From: Cellulosilyticum sp.
GTDB taxonomy: Bacteria > Bacillota > Clostridia > Lachnospirales > Cellulosilyticaceae
Length of the DNA: 33,474 nucleotides
Assembly (NCBI GenBank): GCA_017421915.1
Contig: JAFOHG010000077.1
Location: 1 to 33,474, forward strand
Direction of reading: 5' to 3'
Below are positions 22,701 through 33,300 of the stretch, piece after piece. The translations under genes and the position numbers were made by a program. Positions within the stretch are counted from its first letter, which is position 1, and every line of letters begins with the position of its first letter. The notes beneath the pieces are model-generated. The model saw only the letters and a list, made by a program, of their open reading frames with translations. It was not told the origin of the DNA and did no database searches.

Positions 22701-25700
22701 ATGAAACCTCAAAAAATTAATGAAAAAAAGTTTAAGATATTTTCCGATAGATTAATGATGATATGCGTAGTAATTACATGCATGTTTGTAGTTATTATGT
22801 ATCAATTTTATAAAATTCAAATTATAGAACATGATGCATATGATGAAGAATTACGTGCAACAGTTCAAAAGGAGGTAGAAATTCCTGCTATACGAGGCTT
22901 AATTTATGATCGCTATGGTAAACCATTAGCTACTAATAAGGCTGTTTATGTTTTAAAATATGATCCACAAGTTACATTGAAGTCTGGAGAACTAGATAAA
23001 ATTTTGCTTAAGGTAGCCAACTTACTAAGAGCTAATAATGATACATACATTGATAATGTTCCGATTTCTAATACAGTGCCATTTGTGTTTACAGAAGATA
23101 CACAAAGTATAAAAAGATTTATTACCAATTATGTACCATATAATGATAATGAACATAAAGAAGTCATTTATGGCTATACAGCACCAGAGCTTATGGCTTA
23201 TTTGCGTAGTGAAGATGTATTTGATATAGACGAATCTTTTAGTGATGAGGAAGCACGCAAAATTATTGCTATGCGCTTAGAGATTAGACAGACAACCTAT
23301 CAAAAATATAAAAAAGTAACTATTGCACAAAATGTCTCTATGAAATCATTAGCGGGTATTGAAGAAAATAGAAATGAATATGCTAGCATTACAGCAGAAG
23401 TAGAGTCTCAACGCTATTATCCTCACAAAGAAGCCTTTGGTAATATATTAGGTTATACAAGGATGATTACAGAAGGACAGTATAAGACACTTGCAGATGA
23501 GGGCTATGAGAAAGATGATATTGTAGGACAAGTGGGTGTAGAAAGTGAGATGGAATCTCAGCTTCGTGGTGAAAAGGGAAGTAAGATTATTCAAGTGGAT
23601 AATGTGGGACGAACTGTTTTTACATTAGAAACTCAGGAAGCATCAGCAGGTAATGATGTTTATTTAACTTTAGATGCAGATTTGCAAATAGCAACTTATA
23701 ATGCGTTAGAAAAGCGCTTAAGTGAAGGGATTATTGCACGTTTAAAAGGTGCTTCTAAAACAACCCCTTTAACAGGTAGAGAGATATTAGTTTCAATGGC
23801 TAAAAATAATCAATTAGATTTTAAAATGATGAGTGAGGCATCAGAAGAAAGTGTACAAAGACAACTGTATAATAAAGTTTTAGCTTCTTATGAAAAAGAA
23901 GTGAAGAGATTAGCAGAAGTAGAAAAAAATGCTGTAGAAGATGAAAAAACAGCATTAACTTTGAAAACACATTTTGCAAACATGTTAGAGAGTGAAAATA
24001 CTTTAATTACAGATCGTGAACTCCTACTAGCTTTTGCAGAGCAAGGCTCTTTGAAATTAAGTAGTGATCAAGTACAAAATATTAAAGTAGGTAATTATAA
24101 TTTAACGTCTTTACTTATTGGACAATTAGAAAGTGGAGGTCTTAAACCAGACCAAACGGATATTATGCCATGTAGTGGGACAGCAGTTGTAGTAGACCCT
24201 AATACAGGACAAACACTGGCATTAGTGAGTTATCCATCTTATGATAATAATGAGTTTATACAAAACTTTAATACTATTTATACAAAACTGCATGATGGTG
24301 TGGATACTCGTAATATAGAAATTAATCGTGCCCTAAAGACAGCAAAGGCACCAGGATCAACATTTAAAATGATTACTGGTATTGCAGGAATTGAGGAAGG
24401 TGTCGTTAATACAGACACATTAATTTATGATACAGGTGAATTTACAAAAGCTGGACGTCCATATCCAAAATGTTGGATATTTACCAATACAGGTAGTGGA
24501 CATGGTAATGAAAATATTGAAGGGGCACTAGAAGTTTCATGTAACTATTATTTCTATGAAGTTGCTTATCGATTAGGTCTTAAATATGGTGCACCTTATG
24601 GTGGAATTGATATATTAACAAAATATGTTGAGATGTTCGGACTTAGTGAAAAGACGGGTATTGAATTAGAAGAGTCAGAGCCAAATGTATCAAATCCAAC
24701 AACAGTTGTGAATACACAAGCAGCTAGTGCACTTAAAAGATTAAGGGATTTAAAAGATCCAACTAAAACAGAATTATTTGAGTCTATTGTAGATAATTTT
24801 GAATTAGGAAAAGCCAACTATATTAATTCAACAGATGAAAAAATAGATGATTTAACTAAATCTGCTATTAATAGAGCTGTGGCTACAGATTTAACAGTAG
24901 CAATGAGTGATGAGTTTGAAAACATTTTTGATAAGATGTTAGCAGACTATAGCGAAGAATTAGTAAATGGTGTAGCGCCTTATGCAGATGCTATTACTGA
25001 AAAAGTCATTCATGGTGATAATAATTTAAGTTTAAAATATCGTACAAAACAAGCATTAGCAGAGGTGTTTAATCAATTAGTACAGCCAGGTACACGAAAA
25101 ACGATTGGTAAAGTCATTGAAAAGATGTCAGATGGTTTATTAGAACGTACCTTCTTAGAAGCTTATCAAGCTGCCATTAAAGCAAATGAACAAGATCCAA
25201 AAATGGCAGATGTATGTGCAGAGCTAAGAGTGCGTATTAATCAAATGGAAAAAGGAACATTTGATTATGAAACAATTATGACAGATAAGATTATTAATGG
25301 AATCATTAGTGTTTATTTAAATAATCGTTTTAAAGACGTAGAGATGGAATGGACTGTGGCAGATAATGTTCGTACAGCCATTGGACAAGGAGATAATGCC
25401 TTTACCCCTGTTCAAATGGCACGTTATACAGCAGGACTTGCTAATGGAAAAACGGTCTATAATTTAACAATTATTAATGGTATTAAAGACCATAAAGGAA
25501 CTGGGCAGTATATAGCAAAGGAACCAACTATTTATAGAGAGATTAATATTAGTGAACCAACTATAGATGCGATTCATTCAGGAATGCACCTGGTTGCAAA
25601 AGGGGCATCAGGAACAGCACGAAGTTCATTTAATCAGTTTCCAATAGAAGTAGCTGCAAAAACGGGAACAGCTCAAGAAAGTAGCTGGGAGAATTCTTGG

Positions 25701-25874
25701 TTTGTAGGATTTGCACCTTATAATAAACCAGAAATCTGTGTTGTAACCTCTATGTATGGTGCAGATGGGTTAGGAAGCTATAATACTCAAATTGCAAAGG
25801 ATATTTTTGAACAATATTTCAAGGTAAATGAAACATTAGATAAGACTTCATTAACCAATCAATTTGTTGAATAA
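22701..25874 (+). CDS. Class B penicillin-binding protein, PBP2-type, enlarged (paralogue A)
   Basis: This 1,057-residue transpeptidase is much larger than the usual 600-750 of PBP2/SpoVD types. One N-terminal membrane helix (about 17-37) is followed by the dimerisation region with RGLIYDRYGKPL near 72-83. Transpeptidase motifs are S553-TFK, S613-C-N and K987-TG, all intact. Extra sequence lies in two places: about 130 residues (about 340-488) between VYLTLDADLQ and the core VVVDPNTGQTLALVSYPSYD, and about 190 residues (about 660-885) between GIELEE and AIGQGD. It cross-links peptidoglycan outside the membrane. The strong AAGGAGGA site (22675-22682) is 18 bases from the ATG, unusually far; a weaker AGAAGA is nearer. 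Confidence 0.92.
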   Translation: MKPQKINEKKFKIFSDRLMMICVVITCMFVVIMYQFYKIQIIEHDAYDEELRATVQKEVEIPAIRGLIYDRYGKPLATNKAVYVLKYDPQVTLKSGELDKILLKVANLLRANNDTYIDNVPISNTVPFVFTEDTQSIKRFITNYVPYNDNEHKEVIYGYTAPELMAYLRSEDVFDIDESFSDEEARKIIAMRLEIRQTTYQKYKKVTIAQNVSMKSLAGIEENRNEYASITAEVESQRYYPHKEAFGNILGYTRMITEGQYKTLADEGYEKDDIVGQVGVESEMESQLRGEKGSKIIQVDNVGRTVFTLETQEASAGNDVYLTLDADLQIATYNALEKRLSEGIIARLKGASKTTPLTGREILVSMAKNNQLDFKMMSEASEESVQRQLYNKVLASYEKEVKRLAEVEKNAVEDEKTALTLKTHFANMLESENTLITDRELLLAFAEQGSLKLSSDQVQNIKVGNYNLTSLLIGQLESGGLKPDQTDIMPCSGTAVVVDPNTGQTLALVSYPSYDNNEFIQNFNTIYTKLHDGVDTRNIEINRALKTAKAPGSTFKMITGIAGIEEGVVNTDTLIYDTGEFTKAGRPYPKCWIFTNTGSGHGNENIEGALEVSCNYYFYEVAYRLGLKYGAPYGGIDILTKYVEMFGLSEKTGIELEESEPNVSNPTTVVNTQAASALKRLRDLKDPTKTELFESIVDNFELGKANYINSTDEKIDDLTKSAINRAVATDLTVAMSDEFENIFDKMLADYSEELVNGVAPYADAITEKVIHGDNNLSLKYRTKQALAEVFNQLVQPGTRKTIGKVIEKMSDGLLERTFLEAYQAAIKANEQDPKMADVCAELRVRINQMEKGTFDYETIMTDKIINGIISVYLNNRFKDVEMEWTVADNVRTAIGQGDNAFTPVQMARYTAGLANGKTVYNLTIINGIKDHKGTGQYIAKEPTIYREINISEPTIDAIHSGMHLVAKGASGTARSSFNQFPIEVAAKTGTAQESSWENSWFVGFAPYNKPEICVVTSMYGADGLGSYNTQIAKDIFEQYFKVNETLDKTSLTNQFVE

Positions 25875-25893
25875 AAAGAAGCATGGGTACTAT

Positions 25894-25948
25894 AAATTGA
25901 CCCCAATAAGTTAGATTTAAAAATTTAACTTATTGGGGTCAATTTTTT
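25894..25948 (+). terminator. Terminator between the PBP genes (long palindrome)
   Basis: Arms 25894-25913 and 25926-25945 are perfectly complementary over 20 bp and pair further inward. A T-run ends the right arm. The arm sequence TGACCCCAATAAGTTA also resembles ends of some IS3-family elements. Confidence 0.82.
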
Positions 25949-25955
25949 GTATTAA

Positions 25956-25984
25956 TTGTTTTTAAAAAACAGAAATGATATAAT
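25956..25984 (+). promoter_or_regulatory. Promoter of the second PBP gene
   Basis: TTGTTT (25956-25961), a 17-bp spacer and TATAAT (25979-25984) with a preceding TGA (extended -10) make a strong vegetative promoter 34 bases before the start. The second PBP can therefore be expressed independently of the first. Confidence 0.72.
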
Positions 25985-26018
25985 TATCTGACAATATAAA
26001 AAGGGAGTTGTATGTTAA

Positions 26019-29000
26019 ATGTATTTAAGGTGTAGGGAAAAATTAAAATTTTTGTTAGATAGAGTCTTTTTCATGGCAGTGATGATAATATTAGCGTTTA
26101 TAGTAGTTGTTTTTCAATTTTATAATATACAGATTATAGAACATGATACCTATGTGGCAGCAGTTAGTGCAAATGTACAACGTGAAGTAGAGATTGAGGC
26201 ATCTAGAGGGCTTATTTATGATCGTTATGGAAAGCCATTAGTTCAAAATAAAACGATTAATGTGATTCAATTTGACCCTGAAATTAGATTACCAAAAGAT
26301 GTGGATTCAAATCAGATTTTAGTGAATGTAGCGCATTTATTAAAAGAAGAAGGATTTAATTATATTGATAATATACCCATTTCAAAAGCACCTCCTTTTA
26401 GATATACAGGAGATGAAACTGAGATACAACAATTTATTACCAATTATGTACCATATGATGACAATAAGCATAAATTAGAGCTTTATAAACTATCTGCACC
26501 AGAGCTTATAGACTATCTATGTAGTGATAAAGTTTATGATTTGGCAGAAACATTTAGTGAAATAGAAAAAAGAGAAATTCTAGCAATGCGTATTCAAATT
26601 AGTCAAACTCAATACCAAAAATATAAAAAAGTAACCCTTGCAGAAGATGTTAATATGAAAGTCGTGGCCGCAATTAAAGAACATCAAGAAGCTTATCCAG
26701 CTATTACAGCAGAGGTAGCCACACAACGTTATTATACTTATGGTAAAGCACTAGGAAATGTTATAGGTTATATGCGAAAGATTACAGAAAATCAATATGA
26801 AACTCTAAAAGAAAAGGGATATGAAAAAGATGATATTATTGGACAAGTGGGGGTAGAAGGAGAATTTGAGGAGACTTTAAGAGGAATTGATGGCAAGCAA
26901 TTGATAGAAGTAGATAATGTGGGACGAACCGTAAGAAAAATTCCTTTAGAATCAAAGAATGTAGTCGTTGGTAATGATGTATACCTAACCATTGATGCAG
27001 ATCTTCAACAACAAGTATACAATGCCTTAGAAAGAAGATTAAGTGAAGGCATTATAGAGCGTTTGAAAGGTGCTTACAAGACGCAACCTTTAACAGCTAG
27101 AGAAGTGATTGTATCTATGGCAAAAAATAATCAGATTGATCTTGAGTGTATGGAAGAAGCTGAGGCATCAGAGTATGAAAAAGCATTATATCAAAAAGTG
27201 AGTACTTCTTATGAAAAAGAGTTAGCTAGATTAGAGGCTACCCAGCGTCATTTACCAGATGAAGAAAAAATGAATCTGACACTTAAAAGACATTTTGCCA
27301 ATATGTTAGAGGCGGAGCAAAGTCCAATTACAGATTCAGAACTTTTACTGGTTTTTGGAATACAAGGAACATGGCCTTTCACCAAGCAAGAAATGGAACG
27401 TATTGCAACAGGGAATTATTATTTAACGGACCTGGTGATTGAAGCATTAGAAAGTGGAAAAATTAAACCAGATCAGATGGATATTACACCATGTAGTGGT
27501 TCTGCAGTTGTTGTAGATAGTAATAATGGACAAACATTAGCATTGGTTAGTTACCCTTCGTATGATAGTAATGAGTTTACAAGAAATTTTAATAAGATAT
27601 TTAATAAACTCAATGATGGAGTAGATAAACGTAGTATTGAGTTTAATAGGGCACTTAAAACGGTTAAAGCACCAGGCTCTACTTTAAAAATGATAACAGG
27701 TATTGCAGGGTTGGAAGAAGGCGTTGTCAGTCCAAATGAATCAATTTATGATGTAGGTCAATTTACTAAGGCAGGAGATTCTTTAGAATGTTGGATTTAT
27801 ACGAATACAGGACATGGCCATGGAGATGTAGATATGGTACGTGGTTTGGAGGTTTCTTGTAATTATTACTTTAATGAAGTGGCATATCGTTTGGGTGAGA
27901 AATTTGGAGCACCTTATGGTGGCATAAAAGTATTAAGTTCCTATGCACAGCTTTTTGGATTAGGTGAAAAATCTGGTATAGAGTTAGAAGAAGCAGAACC
28001 TAATATTTCTAGTCCAACTAATGCAGTTAATACACAGGCAGCCAGATTCTTAAATATACTTAAGAATATGAATAGTGAGAGAAAGAGGAGTTGGTATCAA
28101 GATTTAGAAGAATATGCTATCGGAGAAGAGGGATTTTATCCATTAGGGGATAGTGAGGCTACTAGCTTAGAGGGACAAGTGGATTATTTAAGTGGGCAAT
28201 ACATAAAGAGTCGAATGGATATAGAATTAAGTCTGGTTTTAAGTGAAGAGGATAGTTTAAATAGTATTTTAAATCGATTAGTAGAAGGCTATGTAGAAGC
28301 TTTTGATGGACAAGTGAGTCATTATGCAGATACCTTAACCACAGCCGTTATGGAGGGAGATACAGATTTAAGTTTAAAATATCGATTAAAACAAGAACTT
28401 GGTGTCTTACTAAAAGAGAAAGCATCCAATAAAGCAGATAAAGCTATTCGTAGGCTGCTTGCTTCTATGCCAGAAGGTACCATGGAACAGATTTTCTTAG
28501 AAGGCTATAAAGAAGCATTGCAAACTTATCAAGGTGATGTTGGACAAGAAGAGGTATGTCAAATCTTTAAAGAGCGTATAAATGCGTTAGAGAGGGGAAA
28601 TTTTGCCTGTAAACAAATGATGGTAGATAAAGTATTAGATCGTATCATTAATGCATATTTAGATAGTTATTTTAAAGATATTCAAATGGAGTGGACGGTT
28701 ATGGATAATATTAGTTCAGCTATTGGTCAAGGTCAACATACATTTGCACCTGTTCAAATGGCGCGTTATATAGCTGGTTTAGCTAATGGAAAGACAGTTT
28801 ATAATTTAACCGTTTTAAGTGGCATTTATGATCATAAAAAGACCAATCAATATATACCTCATGAAGCAACTGTTTTTAATACTTTAAGCTTTAAAGAAGG
28901 AACAATTGAAACCATTCGAGAAGGCATGAGAGCCGTTGTAGTAGGGCGTTCGGGAACAGCTAGAACATACTTTGAGGATTTTGATATTGAAATAGCAGCC

Positions 29001-29216
29001 AAAACAGGGACGGCACAGGAAAGTGGATGTGAAAATAGTTGGATTACAACTTTTGCACCTTATGATTATCCGGAAATTGCTGTTGTAAGTTCTATGTATG
29101 GAACAGATGGGTTAGGGAGCTGCACTTACAATTTTGTAAAAGATGTTTATAATATTTACTTTAATTTAAATCAAATGTCAGAAAAAGTTTCTTTAGATAA
29201 TCAATTTATAGAATAG
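26019..29216 (+). CDS. Class B penicillin-binding protein, PBP2-type, enlarged (paralogue B)
   Basis: This 1,065-residue paralogue of the preceding gene is collinear with it throughout, with roughly half of the residues identical by eye. A membrane helix lies at about 15-36, then RGLIYDRYGKPL, and transpeptidase motifs S554-TLK, S613-C-N and K995-TG. Both large insertions are present in the same places, so they predate the duplication. The insertions diverge more (an extra acidic stretch near 685-730) than the catalytic core. It has its own promoter and follows a terminator. The GGGAG site is 11 bases from the ATG; another ATG at 26012 opens only a seven-codon ORF. Confidence 0.92.
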   Translation: MYLRCREKLKFLLDRVFFMAVMIILAFIVVVFQFYNIQIIEHDTYVAAVSANVQREVEIEASRGLIYDRYGKPLVQNKTINVIQFDPEIRLPKDVDSNQILVNVAHLLKEEGFNYIDNIPISKAPPFRYTGDETEIQQFITNYVPYDDNKHKLELYKLSAPELIDYLCSDKVYDLAETFSEIEKREILAMRIQISQTQYQKYKKVTLAEDVNMKVVAAIKEHQEAYPAITAEVATQRYYTYGKALGNVIGYMRKITENQYETLKEKGYEKDDIIGQVGVEGEFEETLRGIDGKQLIEVDNVGRTVRKIPLESKNVVVGNDVYLTIDADLQQQVYNALERRLSEGIIERLKGAYKTQPLTAREVIVSMAKNNQIDLECMEEAEASEYEKALYQKVSTSYEKELARLEATQRHLPDEEKMNLTLKRHFANMLEAEQSPITDSELLLVFGIQGTWPFTKQEMERIATGNYYLTDLVIEALESGKIKPDQMDITPCSGSAVVVDSNNGQTLALVSYPSYDSNEFTRNFNKIFNKLNDGVDKRSIEFNRALKTVKAPGSTLKMITGIAGLEEGVVSPNESIYDVGQFTKAGDSLECWIYTNTGHGHGDVDMVRGLEVSCNYYFNEVAYRLGEKFGAPYGGIKVLSSYAQLFGLGEKSGIELEEAEPNISSPTNAVNTQAARFLNILKNMNSERKRSWYQDLEEYAIGEEGFYPLGDSEATSLEGQVDYLSGQYIKSRMDIELSLVLSEEDSLNSILNRLVEGYVEAFDGQVSHYADTLTTAVMEGDTDLSLKYRLKQELGVLLKEKASNKADKAIRRLLASMPEGTMEQIFLEGYKEALQTYQGDVGQEEVCQIFKERINALERGNFACKQMMVDKVLDRIINAYLDSYFKDIQMEWTVMDNISSAIGQGQHTFAPVQMARYIAGLANGKTVYNLTVLSGIYDHKKTNQYIPHEATVFNTLSFKEGTIETIREGMRAVVVGRSGTARTYFEDFDIEIAAKTGTAQESGCENSWITTFAPYDYPEIAVVSSMYGTDGLGSCTYNFVKDVYNIYFNLNQMSEKVSLDNQFIE

Positions 29217-29313
29217 TAGAATAATAATATGGAAAAAAATTAACGGTGTCTGCCCTTTTCTTATGTCTTAAAAAAATTTATAATAAGAAAGAAAAAGAAG
29301 AGGAGTTATCAAA

Positions 29314-30288
29314 GTGGAGACAAAAAAGATAACAGAAGGCGGTATTTTATCTGCTATGCAAATTGTATTAGGGCTTATGCTGATTCCAACGGGAATAGGC
29401 TATAGTTTTTATATAGAAGTACTCCTTCCTATTACAATGACGTTAACTTATTTAAGATGTGGTAAAAAAGCTGGAATGATTGCAGGGTTAAATACTTTTT
29501 TGATTCTAGGATTTGGATTTGGAAATATAGCAATCGCTATATATGCCTTGCAAGCACTTGTTTTTGGCTTTTTAACAGGTTGTATATTACAAAAGCCTCA
29601 AAGTGTACAAGATGATTTAATGATAGAAAGTATGATAGGCTGTCTCTTTTTATTAATTTTAGATTTATTAACAGCGCAGATTTTAGGACATAGTTTATTA
29701 GACTATGATGGCATTGATGAAATGGTTTTATACATTATGCCAGAAGCAAGTAGTTGGATGATTCAACTCATTTATTATTTAAGTATTGCATCCATTCCTG
29801 TAGCTACTGTATTAATGACTTATATAGGAAGTTTGATACTGGGTTATAGACTTGGTTTTTTATCTGGTTGTGCAAGAGAAAAATATGTTTTTATAAAAAA
29901 TTATAAGTTGCTGATTCCATTTGCTTATCAAGGACAAAAAATGGTAAGGTGGGCAGTATTAGGTTTAATAGGAGATGTGATTTTATGGCCATATGCTACA
30001 TCTGCCTATTTAAAAGCTTGGATTGCCTGTAGTGGTGCTATTTTGCTGTATTTTGTATTAATAGATTTTAGTAAATTAGTGGATCAGTACATTTTAGAAA
30101 AATGGAAAAAACCATTATGGTTACCTATTTTTCATTTGCTCCTTTTATATGCTTTTTTTAAAAATTTTATAGGAACTTGCTGTATAATCATTTTAATAGG
30201 TATCATGATTGATTTTAGAACGCAAATTCGAAGGAAACAATCACAGCAACTTGCTTTATATATGAGGTATTCTTTGCATTCAAAGTAA
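29314..30288 (+). CDS. DUF2232 / YybS-like membrane protein
   Basis: This 324-residue integral membrane protein has about eight hydrophobic helices. The N-terminal region (EGGILSAMQIVLGLMLIP, then MTLTYLRCGKKAGMIAGLNT near 41-60) fits the DUF2232 (YybS) family common in Firmicutes. Family members have a transporter S-component-like architecture, but function is not established. Translation begins at GTG, eight bases after AAGAGGAG. A TATAAT at 29279-29284 may be its -10 box, with a poor -35. The gap to polC is 38 bases without a terminator, so polC may be read from the same transcript. Confidence 0.82.
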   Translation: METKKITEGGILSAMQIVLGLMLIPTGIGYSFYIEVLLPITMTLTYLRCGKKAGMIAGLNTFLILGFGFGNIAIAIYALQALVFGFLTGCILQKPQSVQDDLMIESMIGCLFLLILDLLTAQILGHSLLDYDGIDEMVLYIMPEASSWMIQLIYYLSIASIPVATVLMTYIGSLILGYRLGFLSGCAREKYVFIKNYKLLIPFAYQGQKMVRWAVLGLIGDVILWPYATSAYLKAWIACSGAILLYFVLIDFSKLVDQYILEKWKKPLWLPIFHLLLLYAFFKNFIGTCCIIILIGIMIDFRTQIRRKQSQQLALYMRYSLHSK

Positions 30289-30326
30289 AATAAGAATAAA
30301 GAAAAACAATGAAGGTAGGTGATAGA

Positions 30327-33300
30327 ATGGAAGCAGAATCAAGACCTTTCTTTGAAGTTATGACAGAATTAAAAATCGATGATAAGCTCTATCGCCTGTT
30401 TGAAGTAGTAGGGGTTTCAAAAGTATCACTGAATCAACAGTCACAACAGCTTTGTATTCATTTAGAAAGTAGAGAATTATTGCCACGGTATGCGCTACTT
30501 AAAATGATGCGCCTAATAAAAGAGCAGCTTTTTAGAAATAGTCCATTAATGATTACTTTTAAAGAACGCTATCATTTATCTGAAGCTTATACATTAGCGT
30601 ATATTACAGAACGCTATCAAGAAAATCTAATGATGGAAATTGAAGAAGAAAGTGAAATGGTCTATGCCCTTTTAAAAGGGAAGGTGTGGCGTGTTTTAAA
30701 TCAACAGATTATGATTGGAATTGAAAATAGTTTTGTGGCAAGAAAAAAAACAGAGCCTATTAAAGGCTTTATAGAACAAGCCTATAAAGAACGTTTTGGT
30801 TTAGACGTATATGTTCATTTTGAATTCTTTAATAGTGAAAATCCACAAGCCTATGTCATAGAAAATGAGCATAAATTGCAAAGAGAAGTTTCATCTGTGG
30901 TAAGTCAAGTATCACCTGTATTAGAAGATAGTCATGTACAAGCTGAAACTTTATTAAATGACCATGTAAACACAAGTAATAAAGTGGCAGAAGCTCAAGA
31001 TTCTAAAACAATGGATTTAAAAACTAAGGAAAAAGAAACAAAAGAAATAAAAGAAGCACCGAAAATGCGTCGTAAAGCAGCACCATTAGATCCAGAAGTT
31101 TTCTTTGGACGAGAATGTGAGGGTGATATTGTAGCCATTGAGGAGCTCGTAGATGAGGTAGGAGAAGTGGTCATCCATGGGAAGATTTTAGGGATTGATA
31201 CTCGAGAAATTCGTATGGAAAAGACGATTATTATGTTTGATATAACAGATTTTACGGATACCATCACGGTAAAAATCTTTGTGCCTAATGAAGAATTAGG
31301 AGATGTCCTTGCTAAACTCAAAAAAGGTCAATTTTATAAAGTTAAGGGAATGGCCATGTTTGATAAGTTTGATCGTGAAATTGGAATTGCTTCAGTAAGA
31401 GGGATTAAACCTTCTACAGATTTCACAGAAAAACGTATGGATACTAGTGAAGAAAAGCGTGTAGAATTACACCTTCATACGATGATGAGTGATATGGATA
31501 GTGTAGTAGATATTCATAAGATGATTGATCGTGCAAAAGAATGGGGCATGCCAGCTATTGCTATTACAGACCATGGATGCTTACAAGCCTTTCCTATTAC
31601 CAATCACTGTGTAAAAAAAGATGAACCTTTTAAAATTATTTATGGTGTAGAAGCTTACTTTGTAGATGATTTAAAAGAAATGGTGATTCAATCTAGAAAT
31701 CAAAGTTTACAAGATACGTATGTTGTCTTTTATATTGAAACAACTGGATTTAGTCCAAAGCATAACCAAATCATTGAAATTGGTGCGGTTAAGGTGGAAA
31801 ATGGAAAAGTAGTAGATACTTTTAGTGAGTTTATTAATCCAAAGGTTCCTATTCCTTATCAAATTGAAAAGTTAACAGGGATTAATGATAAGATGGTCAT
31901 GGATGCACCAACAGTAGAAGAAATCTTGCCAAAGTTTTTAGCTTTTTGTGAAGATGCGGTTATGGTAGCGCATAATGCAGATTTTGATATGAGTTTTATT
32001 TTTACTAATGCAACACGATTAGGTTATGAGATCAATCCAACCATTTTAGATACAGTAGCACTGGCTAGGGTATTAATGCCACAGCTTGGGAATTATAAAT
32101 TAAATAACGTAGCAAAACATTTAAATGTAAGCTTAGAAAATCATCACCGTGCAGTAGATGATGCAACGTGTACAGGTGAAATTTTTATGAAATTTATTGA
32201 GATGTTAAATGAAAAAGACATCACACATTTAGATCAGCTCCATGAGTTAACGGATACCTCTACAGAGTATATTAAAAAGCTTCCAAGTTATCATGGGATT
32301 ATTTTAGTTAAGAATGAAGTAGGGCGTGTCAACCTCAATCGTTTAGTTTCTGCATCTCACTTAGAGTATTTTAATAGGCGTCCACGTATGCCTAAAAGTC
32401 TCATTCAAAAGTATAGAGAGGGGCTTATTATTGGCTCAGCTTGTGAGGCAGGAGAAGTTTTTCAAGCAGTGATTCGTGAAAAAGAAGAAGAGGAAATGGC
32501 TCGAATTGTGCAGTTTTATGATTACTTAGAAATCCAGCCTATTGGTAATAACCGATTTATGCTAGAAAGTGATAAGTATGCAGCCGAAACAGAAGAGGAT
32601 TTACAGGATTATAATAGAAGAATTATTGCATTAGGTGAAAGTTATAATAAGCCTGTTGTAGCAACGTGTGATGTGCACTTTTTAGACCCAGGAGATGCCA
32701 TTTATCGTAGCATTATTATGGCTGGAAAAGGATTTAAAGATGCAGATGATCAAGCACCACTTTATTTACGTACGACAGATGAAATGCTAGAGGAGTTTAA
32801 ATATTTAGGTCCTGAAAAAGCAAGAGAAGTAGTCATTACAAATACCAATTTAATTAATGACCAAATTGAAAAAATTTCTCCAGTACATCCAGATAAATGT
32901 CCACCAGAAATTCCAGGGTCTGATGCAACCCTTACAAAGATTTGTTATGATAAAGCCCATGAAATATATGGGCCAGAGTTACCACCAGTTGTAGTGGAAC
33001 GTTTAGAAAGAGAATTAAACTCTATTATTAGCAATGGGTTTGCTGTGATGTATATTATTGCACAAAAATTGGTGTGGGACTCCAATGATCATGGTTACTT
33101 AGTAGGTTCTAGGGGCTCAGTTGGTTCCTCTTTTGCTGCAACCATGTCAGGGATTACAGAGGTTAATCCTTTACCGCCACATTATATTTGCCCAAAATGC
33201 TATTATACAGATTTTGATTCAGATGAAGTTAAGGCATATGCAGGAAGGTCTGGGTGTGATATGCCAGATGCCACTTGTCCAAAATGTGGGCATCCTTTAA

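Noticed and set aside
26012-26035. Seven-codon ORF (ATG at 26012) ahead of the second PBP
   Set aside because: It is very short, only four bases from the ribosome binding site, and has no attenuator-like structure; probably chance.
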